Shown in pieces: positions 35,462-45,157 of a DNA stretch of 64,000 nt; position 1 is the stretch's first letter, and each line of letters opens with the position of its first letter. Below the pieces are notes generated by a model. That model ran no database searches, was not told the DNA's origin, and saw only the letters and a list, made by a program, of their open reading frames with translations. Location of the stretch: assembly GCA_002470515.1 (NCBI GenBank), contig DKML01000031.1, positions 513,604 through 577,603 of the forward strand, given 5' to 3'. A program made the translations under genes and the position numbers. The DNA comes from Proteobacteria bacterium UBA7415. Its GTDB lineage: Bacteria; Pseudomonadota; Gammaproteobacteria; Arenicellales; Arenicellaceae.

Positions 35462-38005
35462 CTAGAGTTTTGAAGCACGACTACTGATTAAATCAACTCT
35501 TGATTTAATCCGCTTGCCAACACTTTCAGGAGAGTTAAATTGTTTAATGTCTGATAAGGCACGCAAGATCTTTTGTTGCGCAGATTGAGGTTGGGTCATT
35601 ATTTCCAGCAAACAACTTGCGGCATGACCAACATCAGGATCAGCCCATATTGAACCCTTTTTATAGGGGCCATAGTCTTGATCAAGCTCGACTAAGTCGT
35701 ACTTGATTGGATAAGAATTATTGAGTGTCATGAAATCCATATTGGACGACCAACCTGTAGCCACAACAGGTACACCAAGGAACATCGCTTCGGCCAGGGG
35801 AAGCCCAAAACCTTCAGATCGATGCATTGAAAAGTAACAATCACTCGCGGCCATGAGGCTGATTAACTCAGATCGCTTTAAGTATCGATCAATAAGCGTA
35901 ACCGGTAAGCGATCTATGTAAGATTGAACTTTTTGTTTAATTTCGTTTGAGCATCGATCTAAATTCGACAACTTTAATACCAAATGCGCATTCTCTTTTT
36001 GTGTGACACAAAGCTTATCAAAAGCCTCCAACACACCAAATGGATTCTTTCTTTCAGGAATACTTAGCATATCGATGATTGATAGAATCAAAAATGATTC
36101 TTCAGGCAAATCCAACTCTTTTTTCGATATTAGATTTTCTGTTGCCAAATCAACACACAACGGAATAAGTGTCACAGGGATATTAGCGTGTTTGCTAATA
36201 GCATCTTGACAAAACGTAGACGCTACCCAAATCTCATCAAGATAGCTATATGAACTTAAGTACTCAATGGGAAGGTCTTCTAATTCCCAAAACCAAAAAC
36301 CAATATTGTAGCGACCTTGGTGATTTCTGGCATCTAGGCTGTTAAAAACATCGGGGGTTTGATCGGCATTTATATGAAAGATATTGATATCATATTTAGT
36401 CTCTTTAGAAACTTCAATTTCCGGACTTTCCTCCATTCTAGAAATATTATTGTTTCGAACGTCAACACCAACCAGCTTAAGGCTGGTCGCATTGCAGGCT
36501 CGAATAGTAGAACGAGCAGCTTCCCCTGTGCCGCTTTCAGCATGGAGGTAGCCGATAACATTTACACCGTCGTTTGCAACTAATTTCGAGCTCGAAATTA
36601 TCTCTGCGGTGGCAGGGGGCACTACATTCACTTGTCCGAGTAATTTATGCTTTAAACGTGTTCTCAGGTTTTTCCCAGGCAAGTAGCCAACCAGCTTTAA
36701 CAGCTTAGGATTTGAATGCACCTTCAAAAATATCGTTCGGCCTAAATTTCCTTTTTTGGGTTTTTGTTCAGTAGATTCAGATTCAATTGCTTCAAGAACT
36801 GAAGCAGTAAACAACGGCGATAAACCATATTCTTTTCCAGCACTTGCAACAAACCAACCTGCAAATGCTCTACTGTCAGTACCGAAAACGTCTGGGAAAG
36901 CCACCTGTAAATCTTGCCTTGAGGTATAGAGTTTGTGAGCCAACAAAGTTACAAATGGAGTTTTAAGGCCATTACTTGATTGAGCGGGCGTATTCATCAG
37001 CTCTACCAACCAGCTTGATGGCGCGTCTAAAGCAAAAACAGGTGGTTCTGCTAGACTATCCTCAAGAGACAAATACGTTTCTCTTAAAAAGTTTGGCAAT
37101 GATGAACCATCTGCATATTTGCCATAACCGTATTCAATATTTGAAACGTCATCTGCATCATTGGCAAATAACTCTGACGAATAGAGCTTGAAAAGCTCAC
37201 TCACAACATCGCCACAATTATCAAAGTCAAAGCGGTTTTGATGAATACTTAAAATATTATCTTTATGCTTAAAGCCTGAGTAGTGAATAAACACCAATGG
37301 CGCACTGTTAACTAAGTACTGACCATTTTCTCCTTTGCTAATCTGACGATGATTAAGATTCCAATATGCAACATTCCATCCAGAGTTTTGATTGATATAA
37401 ACACCTTCAAATAGACTAGGCGCAAGTTCCATCCATTTTTGGTCTACAAACAAGCCTCTGGCGACATCATTGACGCATAAAGTACGCAAGCGCCTCATCC
37501 ACCAATCTAAAAACTTAACTGATTCATCGCTGTTATTAACACCAATGTATCCAAGGTTATATGTACCGGCCCTTAAGATATCAACCTCATTGGGCCGCAT
37601 ACCATCGTCTAATTCGCCAGTTAAGTGCGGTGTTAGAACAACGTTATTTTGTGAAATTACGGCGCACATATCATCTAGCGTGCTAAATACGCGGATGTCC
37701 GGGTCGAAGTAAATAACATTGCTGTAACCTTCAGCAATAAATTTTGCAAATGCAAAAGGCTTGACAGCTGTGTTTAGCTCAAGAATGTTATATCTGAAAA
37801 CAAATTCTGCAAAATCATCTACATCCAAGTCTTTGATATTGACCATGTCAAAGATTTCATTTTCAGGGATTAACCCACCTTCAGTATCGCAAATAACTAC
37901 AATGAGTTTTGCATCAGCACACTGCTCTTTTACGCTGGCCATTAAAGTCCTAGCGTAATGGAGATAGTTTCTTGAGACGATAGTGAAAATGCAGACTTTT
38001 GACAT
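35462..38005 (-). CDS. two-domain glycosyltransferase (GT-A-like plus GT4)
   Basis: This protein is about 847 residues from ATG 38005 (MSKVCIFTIVSRNYLHYA); an in-frame ATG 16 codons upstream gives a poor extension. The N-terminal domain (1-300) is a GT-A-type nucleotide-diphospho-sugar transferase resembling GT8-like proteins, with a DxD-type motif in VIYFDPDIRVF and the late block FIHYSGFKHKD. Residues about 300-460 are a helical linker. The C-terminal domain (about 465-845) is GT4: VIGYLHAESGTGEAARST, IGFWFWELEDLP, and MHRSEGFGLPLAEAMFLGVPVVAT with the E-x7-E donor motif. It could add two successive sugars. It converges on module 2 with 30 bases between stops and lies downstream of a methyltransferase and a sulfotransferase in the same direction. 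Confidence 0.8.
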   Translation of the reverse strand: MSKVCIFTIVSRNYLHYARTLMASVKEQCADAKLIVVICDTEGGLIPENEIFDMVNIKDLDVDDFAEFVFRYNILELNTAVKPFAFAKFIAEGYSNVIYFDPDIRVFSTLDDMCAVISQNNVVLTPHLTGELDDGMRPNEVDILRAGTYNLGYIGVNNSDESVKFLDWWMRRLRTLCVNDVARGLFVDQKWMELAPSLFEGVYINQNSGWNVAYWNLNHRQISKGENGQYLVNSAPLVFIHYSGFKHKDNILSIHQNRFDFDNCGDVVSELFKLYSSELFANDADDVSNIEYGYGKYADGSSLPNFLRETYLSLEDSLAEPPVFALDAPSSWLVELMNTPAQSSNGLKTPFVTLLAHKLYTSRQDLQVAFPDVFGTDSRAFAGWFVASAGKEYGLSPLFTASVLEAIESESTEQKPKKGNLGRTIFLKVHSNPKLLKLVGYLPGKNLRTRLKHKLLGQVNVVPPATAEIISSSKLVANDGVNVIGYLHAESGTGEAARSTIRACNATSLKLVGVDVRNNNISRMEESPEIEVSKETKYDINIFHINADQTPDVFNSLDARNHQGRYNIGFWFWELEDLPIEYLSSYSYLDEIWVASTFCQDAISKHANIPVTLIPLCVDLATENLISKKELDLPEESFLILSIIDMLSIPERKNPFGVLEAFDKLCVTQKENAHLVLKLSNLDRCSNEIKQKVQSYIDRLPVTLIDRYLKRSELISLMAASDCYFSMHRSEGFGLPLAEAMFLGVPVVATGWSSNMDFMTLNNSYPIKYDLVELDQDYGPYKKGSIWADPDVGHAASCLLEIMTQPQSAQQKILRALSDIKQFNSPESVGKRIKSRVDLISSRASKL

Positions 38006-38146
38006 AGTATTTCTTGGTATTGTGTTAACTACGTTGCTCCTACAAATACTCATTCTCGCTGGAACTAAATTGTATTGTTGTTAAAATATTCACTTAAAAT
38101 CGATAAAAACGGCTGAACCAATAAAACTGGCGTTTCACTAAAGTTT

Positions 38147-38905
38147 CTATGTTTTGTTTTTTTGCTCCGCACCAAATGCAGAAGTAGAGGAATCAATCTT
38201 TCTGAAACTCTCAAGCTTTTCATCGTAAATCGACTTGGCGTAGGCATAACCTCTGTCTCCATATCTACCTTCATTGACCAGTTCAAACTGTGCTTCTCTG
38301 ACCATTTCAACTAGGCCAGCTTGGTTTGGCCCCCATTTGTTCGTTCCATCACCATACAATGTGTCTGCTGGGAAGAATTGACATAAGGGTGTATCAGACT
38401 CAAGGACAGTAACATCCGTTGCCAATTGCGTCTCTACGAACAAAAGGCCTTCTGACTTTGTAACGCTTCGAACCTTATCAAGAGCAAGAAGTGGATTTCG
38501 TAAATGGTACAAAACCCCTAAAAAAAGCACCATATCAAAGGTCCCAAACTCAGCCGGATTTAGATCATAAACATTGGCAATCCTATGTTCAACGTTACTA
38601 TTAAGCAGCTCCGCAGCTATTGAGAATCCTCTTATCCCTGGCGCGGTAAAATCAATCGCAAGAACATCCGCCCCTCTCCGCTCCATCTCAAACGAGAAAA
38701 AACCATCACAACACCCGATATCCAACACTCTTAAGCCTGAACAGTCTAACGGTAACCCTAATTGATCGAGTAATGCCAGTTCTTGATTGGAATCGTGACT
38801 ACCCGGAGTTTCAATACCCGAGGAAATGGTGATGCGGTGATACCAATGCTTAAAGCTAGCGACCTTTTTAGATGCATGCTCATTGATCTTTTTACTATTT
38901 TTCAT
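38147..38905 (-). CDS. class I SAM methyltransferase
   Basis: The 252-residue protein has motif I LRVLDIGCCDGFFSFEMERRG (about residues 58-78), acidic strand-2 end VLAIDFTAPG, motif IV FDMVLFLGVLYHLRNPLLAL and post-motif VTKSEGLLFVETQ. The pattern resembles CmoB-like or DUF1698-type methyltransferases, but the surroundings favour a glycan acceptor. A Trp/His-rich N-terminal segment (FKHWYHRITI) may bind the acceptor. It lies between a coiled-coil sulfotransferase gene and the two-domain glycosyltransferase, all leftward. Confidence 0.8.
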   Translation of the reverse strand: MKNSKKINEHASKKVASFKHWYHRITISSGIETPGSHDSNQELALLDQLGLPLDCSGLRVLDIGCCDGFFSFEMERRGADVLAIDFTAPGIRGFSIAAELLNSNVEHRIANVYDLNPAEFGTFDMVLFLGVLYHLRNPLLALDKVRSVTKSEGLLFVETQLATDVTVLESDTPLCQFFPADTLYGDGTNKWGPNQAGLVEMVREAQFELVNEGRYGDRGYAYAKSIYDEKLESFRKIDSSTSAFGAEQKNKT

Positions 38906-38992
38906 TTTTATCTAGCACGTGATGATAAATTAATTTCCAAGGAAGCGATTGTAAGAGACCTCGGGTCAATAGCAATGAATACTTAATGAGTC

Positions 38993-40456
38993 TTAGGGCT
39001 TTTCTTTCTGTATATGGCCTTCGAATGATTTAGCGTATTCGGTAACTTTTTCCAACTCAGACTTCAAGGATTTAGCGTATTCAGCCGCCTTTAAGGCTTC
39101 TTGCATGTGACTTTCAAGTGATTGAGCATATTCTATGACAGTTTTTAATTCAGACTCGAGAGAGATAGCATAGTTTGCTTTCTTTAATGCTTCGGCTTTC
39201 AATGAGTCAATGTACTTATTGGTGTTTTCTTCAGATCGTTCTATTGTCGCTACGTATTTTTTCGCATCGGCTAGCTCACTTTCTCGATGCTGCAACAACG
39301 TTGACACCTCCTTTATTTGAACATTAAGGGCGTCAATATGCTTAAGCCTGAGCTTATATTCAGTTTCAAGAGAGGTCGAATACTTAACGGCTTTTTTGGA
39401 TTCGGCTTTTAATGCTTTACTGTACTGAGCGATTTCTTCTATTTTTAATTCCTGTGTTTTAACCAAAACAGAAATTTCTTTTATCGTTTTTTCGCGATCA
39501 TCAATTTGCTGAGTTAGAGATTCAATATTTTGTTGTTTCTTTGTTAAGTTTTCCTTAAGTGAATCATTGTATTGATTGATATCTCTTGTTTCATGAGTTC
39601 TTTGCTTTATGACATTATTCAGGCTAATAACATCATTTTGATAGCGGTCAATCATAGAGCCAAGGTAGGAAACTAGGTTCGCCACTTGGGGAGAGGGTGG
39701 TATTAATTTATGCGATAAGTGTGATTTTTCAAGTATCGCAAGATTTAAGTCTTGTTGTTCTAGTGTTAGGTATTGAGAGCGATCAAAACCATCAGCAGTT
39801 GCTCTAAACAACTTTTTATCTATAATTTTCTTGGCTTTATTTGTTAGTTCAGCAGGAGTATTTTGATAACCCCAGTCTGCTAATGTATCGCTCAGCTCAG
39901 TAAGTGTTTCTTCAGGCTCAGAGAGTAATCGGTGATGGAAGACATAACTAAAACTGCAGGTACGAACATTGGCAATTAGTGCTTTTGCGTAGTATTCCCA
40001 AATACCCACGCTGTATTGGATCGGAAATAGGTCTCGATTCTGCAGAGATTGGGCTACTTGCATTGGGTCTCTGTGCATAGCGATAACACATAAGCCAGGA
40101 ATGAGTTCTTTCCAAAAACCTAAGGTTAGACACATCCTAGGATCTTTGACGACCCAGTTTGGGTGATGGTCCATCTTGCCTATAGCTTTCTCGGCTAGCA
40201 CCTTAATTTCGTTTAACCTGACTTTACTCAACTTATTAATACTGAACTTGTCTGGCTGATTCCAACTAGCACCTGACTCCTTAAGCAGTAACTCATTAAC
40301 CAGAAGGAAATCCTTATGCTCCCAGTAGCCGTTAGGGTCAAGTTCATCAGGATCATTGAAATCATTAGCGTCTCCTGAATAGAAACCATAATCAAGTAAT
40401 AACCTCGTGAGAAGAGAGGTTCCTGATCGGTGCATTCCAGTAATAAATAATTTCAT
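38993..40456 (-). CDS. sulfotransferase with long repetitive coiled-coil C-terminus
   Basis: Residues about 1-240 form a sulfotransferase fold. The PAPS loop is ITGMHRSGTSLLTRLLLDYG (residues 5-24), the acidic segment is ELDPNGYWEHKDF, and VIAMHRDPMQVAQSLQNRD is the 3'-phosphate site. This half is closely related in motif order to the N-terminal domain of the 1274-residue fusion. Residues about 270-487 are a continuous coiled coil made of imperfect units of the form YA-SLE-EL (for example YAISLESELKTVIEYAQSLE and YAKSLKSELEKVTEYAKSFE). The tail could act as a length-measuring or scaffolding stalk, as coiled coils do in some chain-length regulators, but that is speculation. Confidence 0.8.
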   Translation of the reverse strand: MKLFITGMHRSGTSLLTRLLLDYGFYSGDANDFNDPDELDPNGYWEHKDFLLVNELLLKESGASWNQPDKFSINKLSKVRLNEIKVLAEKAIGKMDHHPNWVVKDPRMCLTLGFWKELIPGLCVIAMHRDPMQVAQSLQNRDLFPIQYSVGIWEYYAKALIANVRTCSFSYVFHHRLLSEPEETLTELSDTLADWGYQNTPAELTNKAKKIIDKKLFRATADGFDRSQYLTLEQQDLNLAILEKSHLSHKLIPPSPQVANLVSYLGSMIDRYQNDVISLNNVIKQRTHETRDINQYNDSLKENLTKKQQNIESLTQQIDDREKTIKEISVLVKTQELKIEEIAQYSKALKAESKKAVKYSTSLETEYKLRLKHIDALNVQIKEVSTLLQHRESELADAKKYVATIERSEENTNKYIDSLKAEALKKANYAISLESELKTVIEYAQSLESHMQEALKAAEYAKSLKSELEKVTEYAKSFEGHIQKEKP

Positions 40457-40525
40457 CTGATTAGTTCGATTTAATTCATTGAATTATGATTGCTTAAATG
40501 TAAAGCGGCTGCTTTTGAAAGGTGA

Positions 40526-41716
40526 CTAGCTTAAGCTCAACAAACTGTCATCTATTTGCCGTGCGGTCATATGCCAACTTGTAGGTACGTATTGTTGTGC
40601 TCTTTTTTGTAAACGCTGATATTCAGCCTTATTTAAATCCAAGCGACACACTGTTTCAATGAGCTCATCAGGTGTTTTTTCAGAAAAAAGTATTACATTG
40701 TCGGCACCAATTTCAGGGAGGGAGCCCCCTTGAGAGCATATTGTTGGACACCCCCTCGCCAAAGATTCAACAACGGGTAAACCGAACCCTTCGTATAGTG
40801 AAGGAACCACATTGAGCCAGGCGTTTCGATACAAAGAATTAAGCTGCTCATCCGAAGCATTAGGTAAGTAATGCATTCGCTTACCATTTTCTGGATGGTT
40901 CTCGATAGCATTGGTCACCTCTTCTGACAACCACCCTAATTTACCTACAATGACTAAGTTCAAGTCCGTTTCTTGACTGATTATATTAAAAGCCTGCAAT
41001 AACATTAAATAGTTTTTTCTAGGTTCGATTGTACTAACTGATAATATGTATTGGCCATATTTAAGACCGCAATCAACTTGATTGCGCTTCGGCTTCTGCC
41101 TACCAATGCTACTACCAAGTTCTATAGGTGTTAGATTGGGGGGGGGTATCAATTGTTTTTCACAATACACCTCCACATCTAGTAAGGTGCGCCTACTGAT
41201 GCAAATAAACAGTTCTGAATAACGCAAATGAGCGAGAAAGTGATCTTTGAATACTTTGATCGTATTTGGGTGAGAGGTTTCTGGAAATAATAAAGGAATA
41301 ATGTCGTAGTGAAGCTTAGCCAATCGAACATTTGCTTGCTTTAAGGACGGCAATAAATATTCACGTTTAAGTTTGGAATGCCACGAGCTTTCAATATCTA
41401 GAAAAATCGAGCCTTCGGTAAAATTGGTTATATATAAGGTTTCGGATTTTGGAATATACGAGCCAATTTTGCGAAGAACCCGCTTAACCAGCGTGACAGA
41501 TCTAGGCTTTGAGCTCAGTAAATTCTTTTTTTCATTGCGACTAAGATGTCTCCAACATTGCTTGCCATGATCATAAACAATCGGAATATAACGATGCTGA
41601 AACGCACGGTTATTAGGTATCAAGACTTGCTTAGAAAACTCACGACACACCCTCTGAATACCAGTGATAAATGGAAGCTCAAGGGTGTTTGCAACATCAT
41701 AATATACCTTTCTCAT
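40526..41716 (-). CDS. family 4 glycosyltransferase
   Basis: The 396-residue GT-B enzyme starts RKVYYDVANTLELPFITGIQRVCRE, an N-terminal form found in GT4 proteins of exopolysaccharide regions. The donor half has LSVSTIEPRKNYLMLLQAF, IVGKLGWLSEEV and [20 protein letters not shown] with the E-x7-E motif. It overlaps the upstream 303-residue gene by four bases (41713-41716), so the two are coupled. It is only distantly related to the two GT4 pairs in modules 1 and 2. Donor and acceptor are unknown. Confidence 0.84.
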   Translation of the reverse strand: MRKVYYDVANTLELPFITGIQRVCREFSKQVLIPNNRAFQHRYIPIVYDHGKQCWRHLSRNEKKNLLSSKPRSVTLVKRVLRKIGSYIPKSETLYITNFTEGSIFLDIESSWHSKLKREYLLPSLKQANVRLAKLHYDIIPLLFPETSHPNTIKVFKDHFLAHLRYSELFICISRRTLLDVEVYCEKQLIPPPNLTPIELGSSIGRQKPKRNQVDCGLKYGQYILSVSTIEPRKNYLMLLQAFNIISQETDLNLVIVGKLGWLSEEVTNAIENHPENGKRMHYLPNASDEQLNSLYRNAWLNVVPSLYEGFGLPVVESLARGCPTICSQGGSLPEIGADNVILFSEKTPDELIETVCRLDLNKAEYQRLQKRAQQYVPTSWHMTARQIDDSLLSLS

Positions 41717-42624
41717 CGATCAAAAACCTTGTTTACCCACGTTCTCAATTTAAAAAACTTTAACAGTCCAGGCAATTGTTCTGGATGCCTGAGTGCCAAT
41801 TGATACTGTTTCCAGGAAATCAATTTGTTGATATTGTCTTGCGCGAGCGCATCGATATCTTGAGCGCTCGATGCAAAGTCAGCAAACACGTGATTGGATT
41901 CATAAAGTAGCGTTGTGAAATTTTCGAACACGGCAGACTGAGGTTCAACAAACAACTTCCAAGCAAGCGGATGCTCTGGCCAGCACAGCGTTTTAAATAC
42001 TTCTGGTTGATGAAATTTTTCCGGCGATATACTCGGCGCATAATTGAAGTAGGTGCTCCACTCACAAAGAGGATGATTCTTTGCATGGCGTGAAAAAAAA
42101 TCGTTGGTTTCAATAAACATCGCTTTGTCGATTATCTGGGGCATATGACTGGCATATGATAAGTGTTCGAGATTCTCATAATCAAGCACCGCGCAAGTGG
42201 CGATTTGCCCAGCATCAAACTCCGTTTGATTACTGCTCCAAACCGCAAGATCGTAAAAGAAGTATCGGCGATGACGGCCATCCTTGATGAAGATGTCGAG
42301 TGAAATTGGTTTTAATGGTCTAGCGTCATCGTCGGTCATTATAAATTGGGAGTCTACGATGTCAGACCGAATTAGCCGTCCTCTTAGGAGGTAATTTCGT
42401 CGCTGATGATCTAATGCGCTAAAGCTTGAGATTTCTTCTTTAAGGAGTACTGAACTTTCTGGCACTACTTGAATCTGAAAACTTGAAGTGGTGGACCTAT
42501 AAACGGCTTCGAGCTTATCCGGCACGCAGACAACTACTCGTTCAATAAATGGCATGAATAGAGCTACATGTTGTAGGGTCTCGGCAAAAACAGTTGGCCG
42601 GTTACTTATATAGACAATCTGCAT
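41713..42624 (-). CDS. hypothetical protein, possible GT-A-like glycosyltransferase
   Basis: I do not recognise this 303-residue protein with confidence. It starts QIVYISNRPTVFAETLQHVALFMP and contains SQFIMTDDDARPLKPI, whose Asp triplet resembles the metal-binding DxD of GT-A glycosyltransferases. FFYDLAVWSSNQTEFDAGQ, the His/Trp-rich CEWSTYFNYAP and a Cys-Trp-Pro segment are other marked features. No signal peptide or membrane helix is seen. It is the first gene of a leftward pair with a GT4 enzyme (four-base overlap), which fits a glycan role. Its fold should be testable by structure prediction. Confidence 0.5.
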   Translation of the reverse strand: MQIVYISNRPTVFAETLQHVALFMPFIERVVVCVPDKLEAVYRSTTSSFQIQVVPESSVLLKEEISSFSALDHQRRNYLLRGRLIRSDIVDSQFIMTDDDARPLKPISLDIFIKDGRHRRYFFYDLAVWSSNQTEFDAGQIATCAVLDYENLEHLSYASHMPQIIDKAMFIETNDFFSRHAKNHPLCEWSTYFNYAPSISPEKFHQPEVFKTLCWPEHPLAWKLFVEPQSAVFENFTTLLYESNHVFADFASSAQDIDALAQDNINKLISWKQYQLALRHPEQLPGLLKFFKLRTWVNKVFDR

Positions 42625-42772
42625 TGAGTGCGTATGAGTTAACTATGATAAATAGAAGTTGATGGTAATATACTAACCTCTAATTGTCGTTTCACCAGCC
42701 TATTTGTATAGTTGTTATTGCTGGAACGATGATTTCAAACATCAAATTCCCCTTTATTTTGAGGCCACGATA

Positions 42773-45034
42773 GTGAAAAAAATAGTTCTTGCTCTACTTA
42801 CCATTTGGTTTACCACCACAGCGGCTCAAGTCCCCGGCCCGACTCATCAAGAGCAAGTAGACAATCGTGGAGAAGCGATTAATCTAGCCGATACTCGTCG
42901 CAAGTTAGACCAGCTTATCTGGGGGCCTGAAGTATTAGCGCAGCAATACGAGACTCGCATTGTTGAGTTATGGGATGATTTATTGAAGGCGCAGGACAAG
43001 CTTAAGGTGCTTGCCGATTTAGATTTTAATTCGTTGAGGCTCGCCGCACATCAAAACAGCGAAGGACTTCAGCATCAAATAGCCCGTTATACCTACTCCG
43101 GCGATGGCGAGACGTGGAGTGCTAAACAATGGAAAGACTTTATCGCAGAAGCCGTTGCAAATAAATATGTACTGGAACAATCTGAATGGCACCATAGCGG
43201 GTTTACACCGCCACAGGACAATGAAGGCGCTCACTCAGAAGTCAGCTTTGAGCTTCATGTCGCAAGGGCCGAACCAGCTCATAGGGTTGTCTTGAAAGGA
43301 GTTTTGGATGTTTCCTGGAAAGTGAGCTTAGGTGCTACGGCTGAAATTGAGCCAAATGACATTGTTATAACGCAAATGACCATATTGGAGCGTCAGCTAC
43401 CACCCGCGTTTGAGGAGGTGTTCACGGTAAGTGGTACCGAAGAGACGCCTTTAATTAATCCGTTGCTGGTTTACGACTTAGATAAGGATGGGCTGTCTGA
43501 AATAATTGTTGGTGGCCAAAATCTACTGTTGAGAAACGAAGGTAAGGGCACACTAGTAGCCGAAAAATTATTTGATAAAGCCAGACCTCTTTATGATGGC
43601 GCGATCATTGCTGATTTTGATGGTGATGCCCAAGTCGACTTTGTTGGCGTTGACAATAACAACTACCCTCTCCTCTTCAAAGGCAACAAAGATGGTTCGT
43701 TTAGTGACGAGCCTATTAAAATGGCCGATACACATTTAGGCTTACCCAAAACCTTTACAGCTGGCGACATAGACGGTGATGGTGATCTTGATATTCACAT
43801 AGGCAATTACAAATACGCATACCGACAAGGCCAAATGCCCAGTCCTTACTTTGATGCCAATGATGGTTACCCTGCCGTGTTATTAAGAAACGATGGCGAG
43901 GGCAAATTTACCGATATCACTGACTCCTCGGGTTTGGGAGCAAAAAGAAACAGGCGCTCGTATAGTAGTTCGTTTGTTGATCTTGATGACGATCAAGACA
44001 TGGATCTAATCGTTGTAAGCGATTATGCGGGCTTCGATGTTTATCTAAATAATGGCAAAGGTAAATTTACCGACATTACCGATGATTTTGGTCTTGATAG
44101 GCACTTCTTTGGTATGGGACATACATTTGATGATTTTGATGGCGATGGCAAGTTGGATTTTTACGTTATCGGAATGAGCTCTACTACGGCGCGGCGACTT
44201 GCAGAGCTTGGTGTTGGACGTCAAGATTTGCAAAAACACACCGAGATGCGCGACGCCATGGGCTATGGAAATCGAATGTTCCTAAAACGAGAAAATGGCT
44301 TTGTAAAAGCACCGTTTAACGACCAAGTGGCTAGAACAGGCTGGTCTTGGGGTACGAGTACGTTTGATTTTGATAACGATGGCGATAAAGATATTTTTAT
44401 CGCCAATGGGCATTACAGCGGTGAAAGCACGCAGGATTACTGCACTACATTTTGGCGCCACGATATCTACGAAAGCGGTGGCGAAAATGTTGCTCGAGAT
44501 ATGTTGTTTCAAACCGAATCAACTGACTTGCGTGAAGCCAATATTTCGTGGAACGGTTATGAGCACAAAGTTTTATACCTTAAGCACAAAGGCGAGTACG
44601 TCAATATCGCGTATTTGATGGGCGTTGCATTTGAATACGACGCCCGCTCTGTTGTAACCGAGGACATTGACAAAGATGGCCGCCCCGACTTATTGGTCGT
44701 GGAGCACGTTGCCGAGGGCTTAAACAAAACCAGCTATCGCCTACACATCTATCGCAACGCCTTAAGTAATGCTGGGCATTGGGTTGGCGTTGAATTAAGC
44801 GACAGCGTCGGGCGTTCGACAATAGGGGCTAATGTTGAAGTTGTTACTAAAACGGGCAAGCAATTTAGCCGCATTGTTACTGGTGATTCGTTTTCTTCTC
44901 AACACTCGGCCAATTTACACTTTGGTTTAGGCGCGCAAACTGAAATTGAGGAAGTTCGTGTAACTTGGGCTGATGGGACGCGAAGCACGCTTAAACAACC
45001 CGAGGTCGATCAATATCATAAAGTCACAAATTAG
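42773..45034 (+). CDS. exported FG-GAP/VCBS repeat protein with ASPIC/UnbV domain
   Basis: The start is GTG 42773: GAGG at 42761-42764 lies eight bases upstream, and a signal peptide follows directly (KKIVLALLTIWFTTTAAQ). Residues about 215-640 contain seven calcium-binding Dx[DN]xDG blocks of beta-propeller type (DLDKDGLSEI, DFDGDAQVDF, DIDGDGDLDI, DLDDDQDMDL, DFDGDGKLDF, DFDNDGDKDI, DIDKDGRPDL). The C-terminal 95 residues are an ASPIC/UnbV domain (NAGHWVGVELSDS, GANVEVVTKTGKQFSRIVTG, LHFGLGAQTEIEEVRVTWADG). An N-terminal unassigned region of about 190 residues precedes the propeller. It belongs to the CRTAC1-like family, thought to act at the cell surface or periplasm; substrate unknown. 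Confidence 0.85.
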   Translation: MKKIVLALLTIWFTTTAAQVPGPTHQEQVDNRGEAINLADTRRKLDQLIWGPEVLAQQYETRIVELWDDLLKAQDKLKVLADLDFNSLRLAAHQNSEGLQHQIARYTYSGDGETWSAKQWKDFIAEAVANKYVLEQSEWHHSGFTPPQDNEGAHSEVSFELHVARAEPAHRVVLKGVLDVSWKVSLGATAEIEPNDIVITQMTILERQLPPAFEEVFTVSGTEETPLINPLLVYDLDKDGLSEIIVGGQNLLLRNEGKGTLVAEKLFDKARPLYDGAIIADFDGDAQVDFVGVDNNNYPLLFKGNKDGSFSDEPIKMADTHLGLPKTFTAGDIDGDGDLDIHIGNYKYAYRQGQMPSPYFDANDGYPAVLLRNDGEGKFTDITDSSGLGAKRNRRSYSSSFVDLDDDQDMDLIVVSDYAGFDVYLNNGKGKFTDITDDFGLDRHFFGMGHTFDDFDGDGKLDFYVIGMSSTTARRLAELGVGRQDLQKHTEMRDAMGYGNRMFLKRENGFVKAPFNDQVARTGWSWGTSTFDFDNDGDKDIFIANGHYSGESTQDYCTTFWRHDIYESGGENVARDMLFQTESTDLREANISWNGYEHKVLYLKHKGEYVNIAYLMGVAFEYDARSVVTEDIDKDGRPDLLVVEHVAEGLNKTSYRLHIYRNALSNAGHWVGVELSDSVGRSTIGANVEVVTKTGKQFSRIVTGDSFSSQHSANLHFGLGAQTEIEEVRVTWADGTRSTLKQPEVDQYHKVTN

Positions 45035-45157
45035 TAGATCTTGTCTAATTGGATGATAGCGATCAAAGTGACAATATGTTAACTTATGTCCAAAGAGGAC
45101 GAAGTCGCGACTGTTTTGGATCTTAAATTAATAGAGTGTTGGTCATAGTTACTGCGA

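Noticed and set aside
42773..45034. Calcium-binding propeller protein as an integrin-like or lectin gene
   Set aside because: The FG-GAP plus ASPIC/UnbV architecture fits the CRTAC1-like family; a lectin role is not shown by the sequence.
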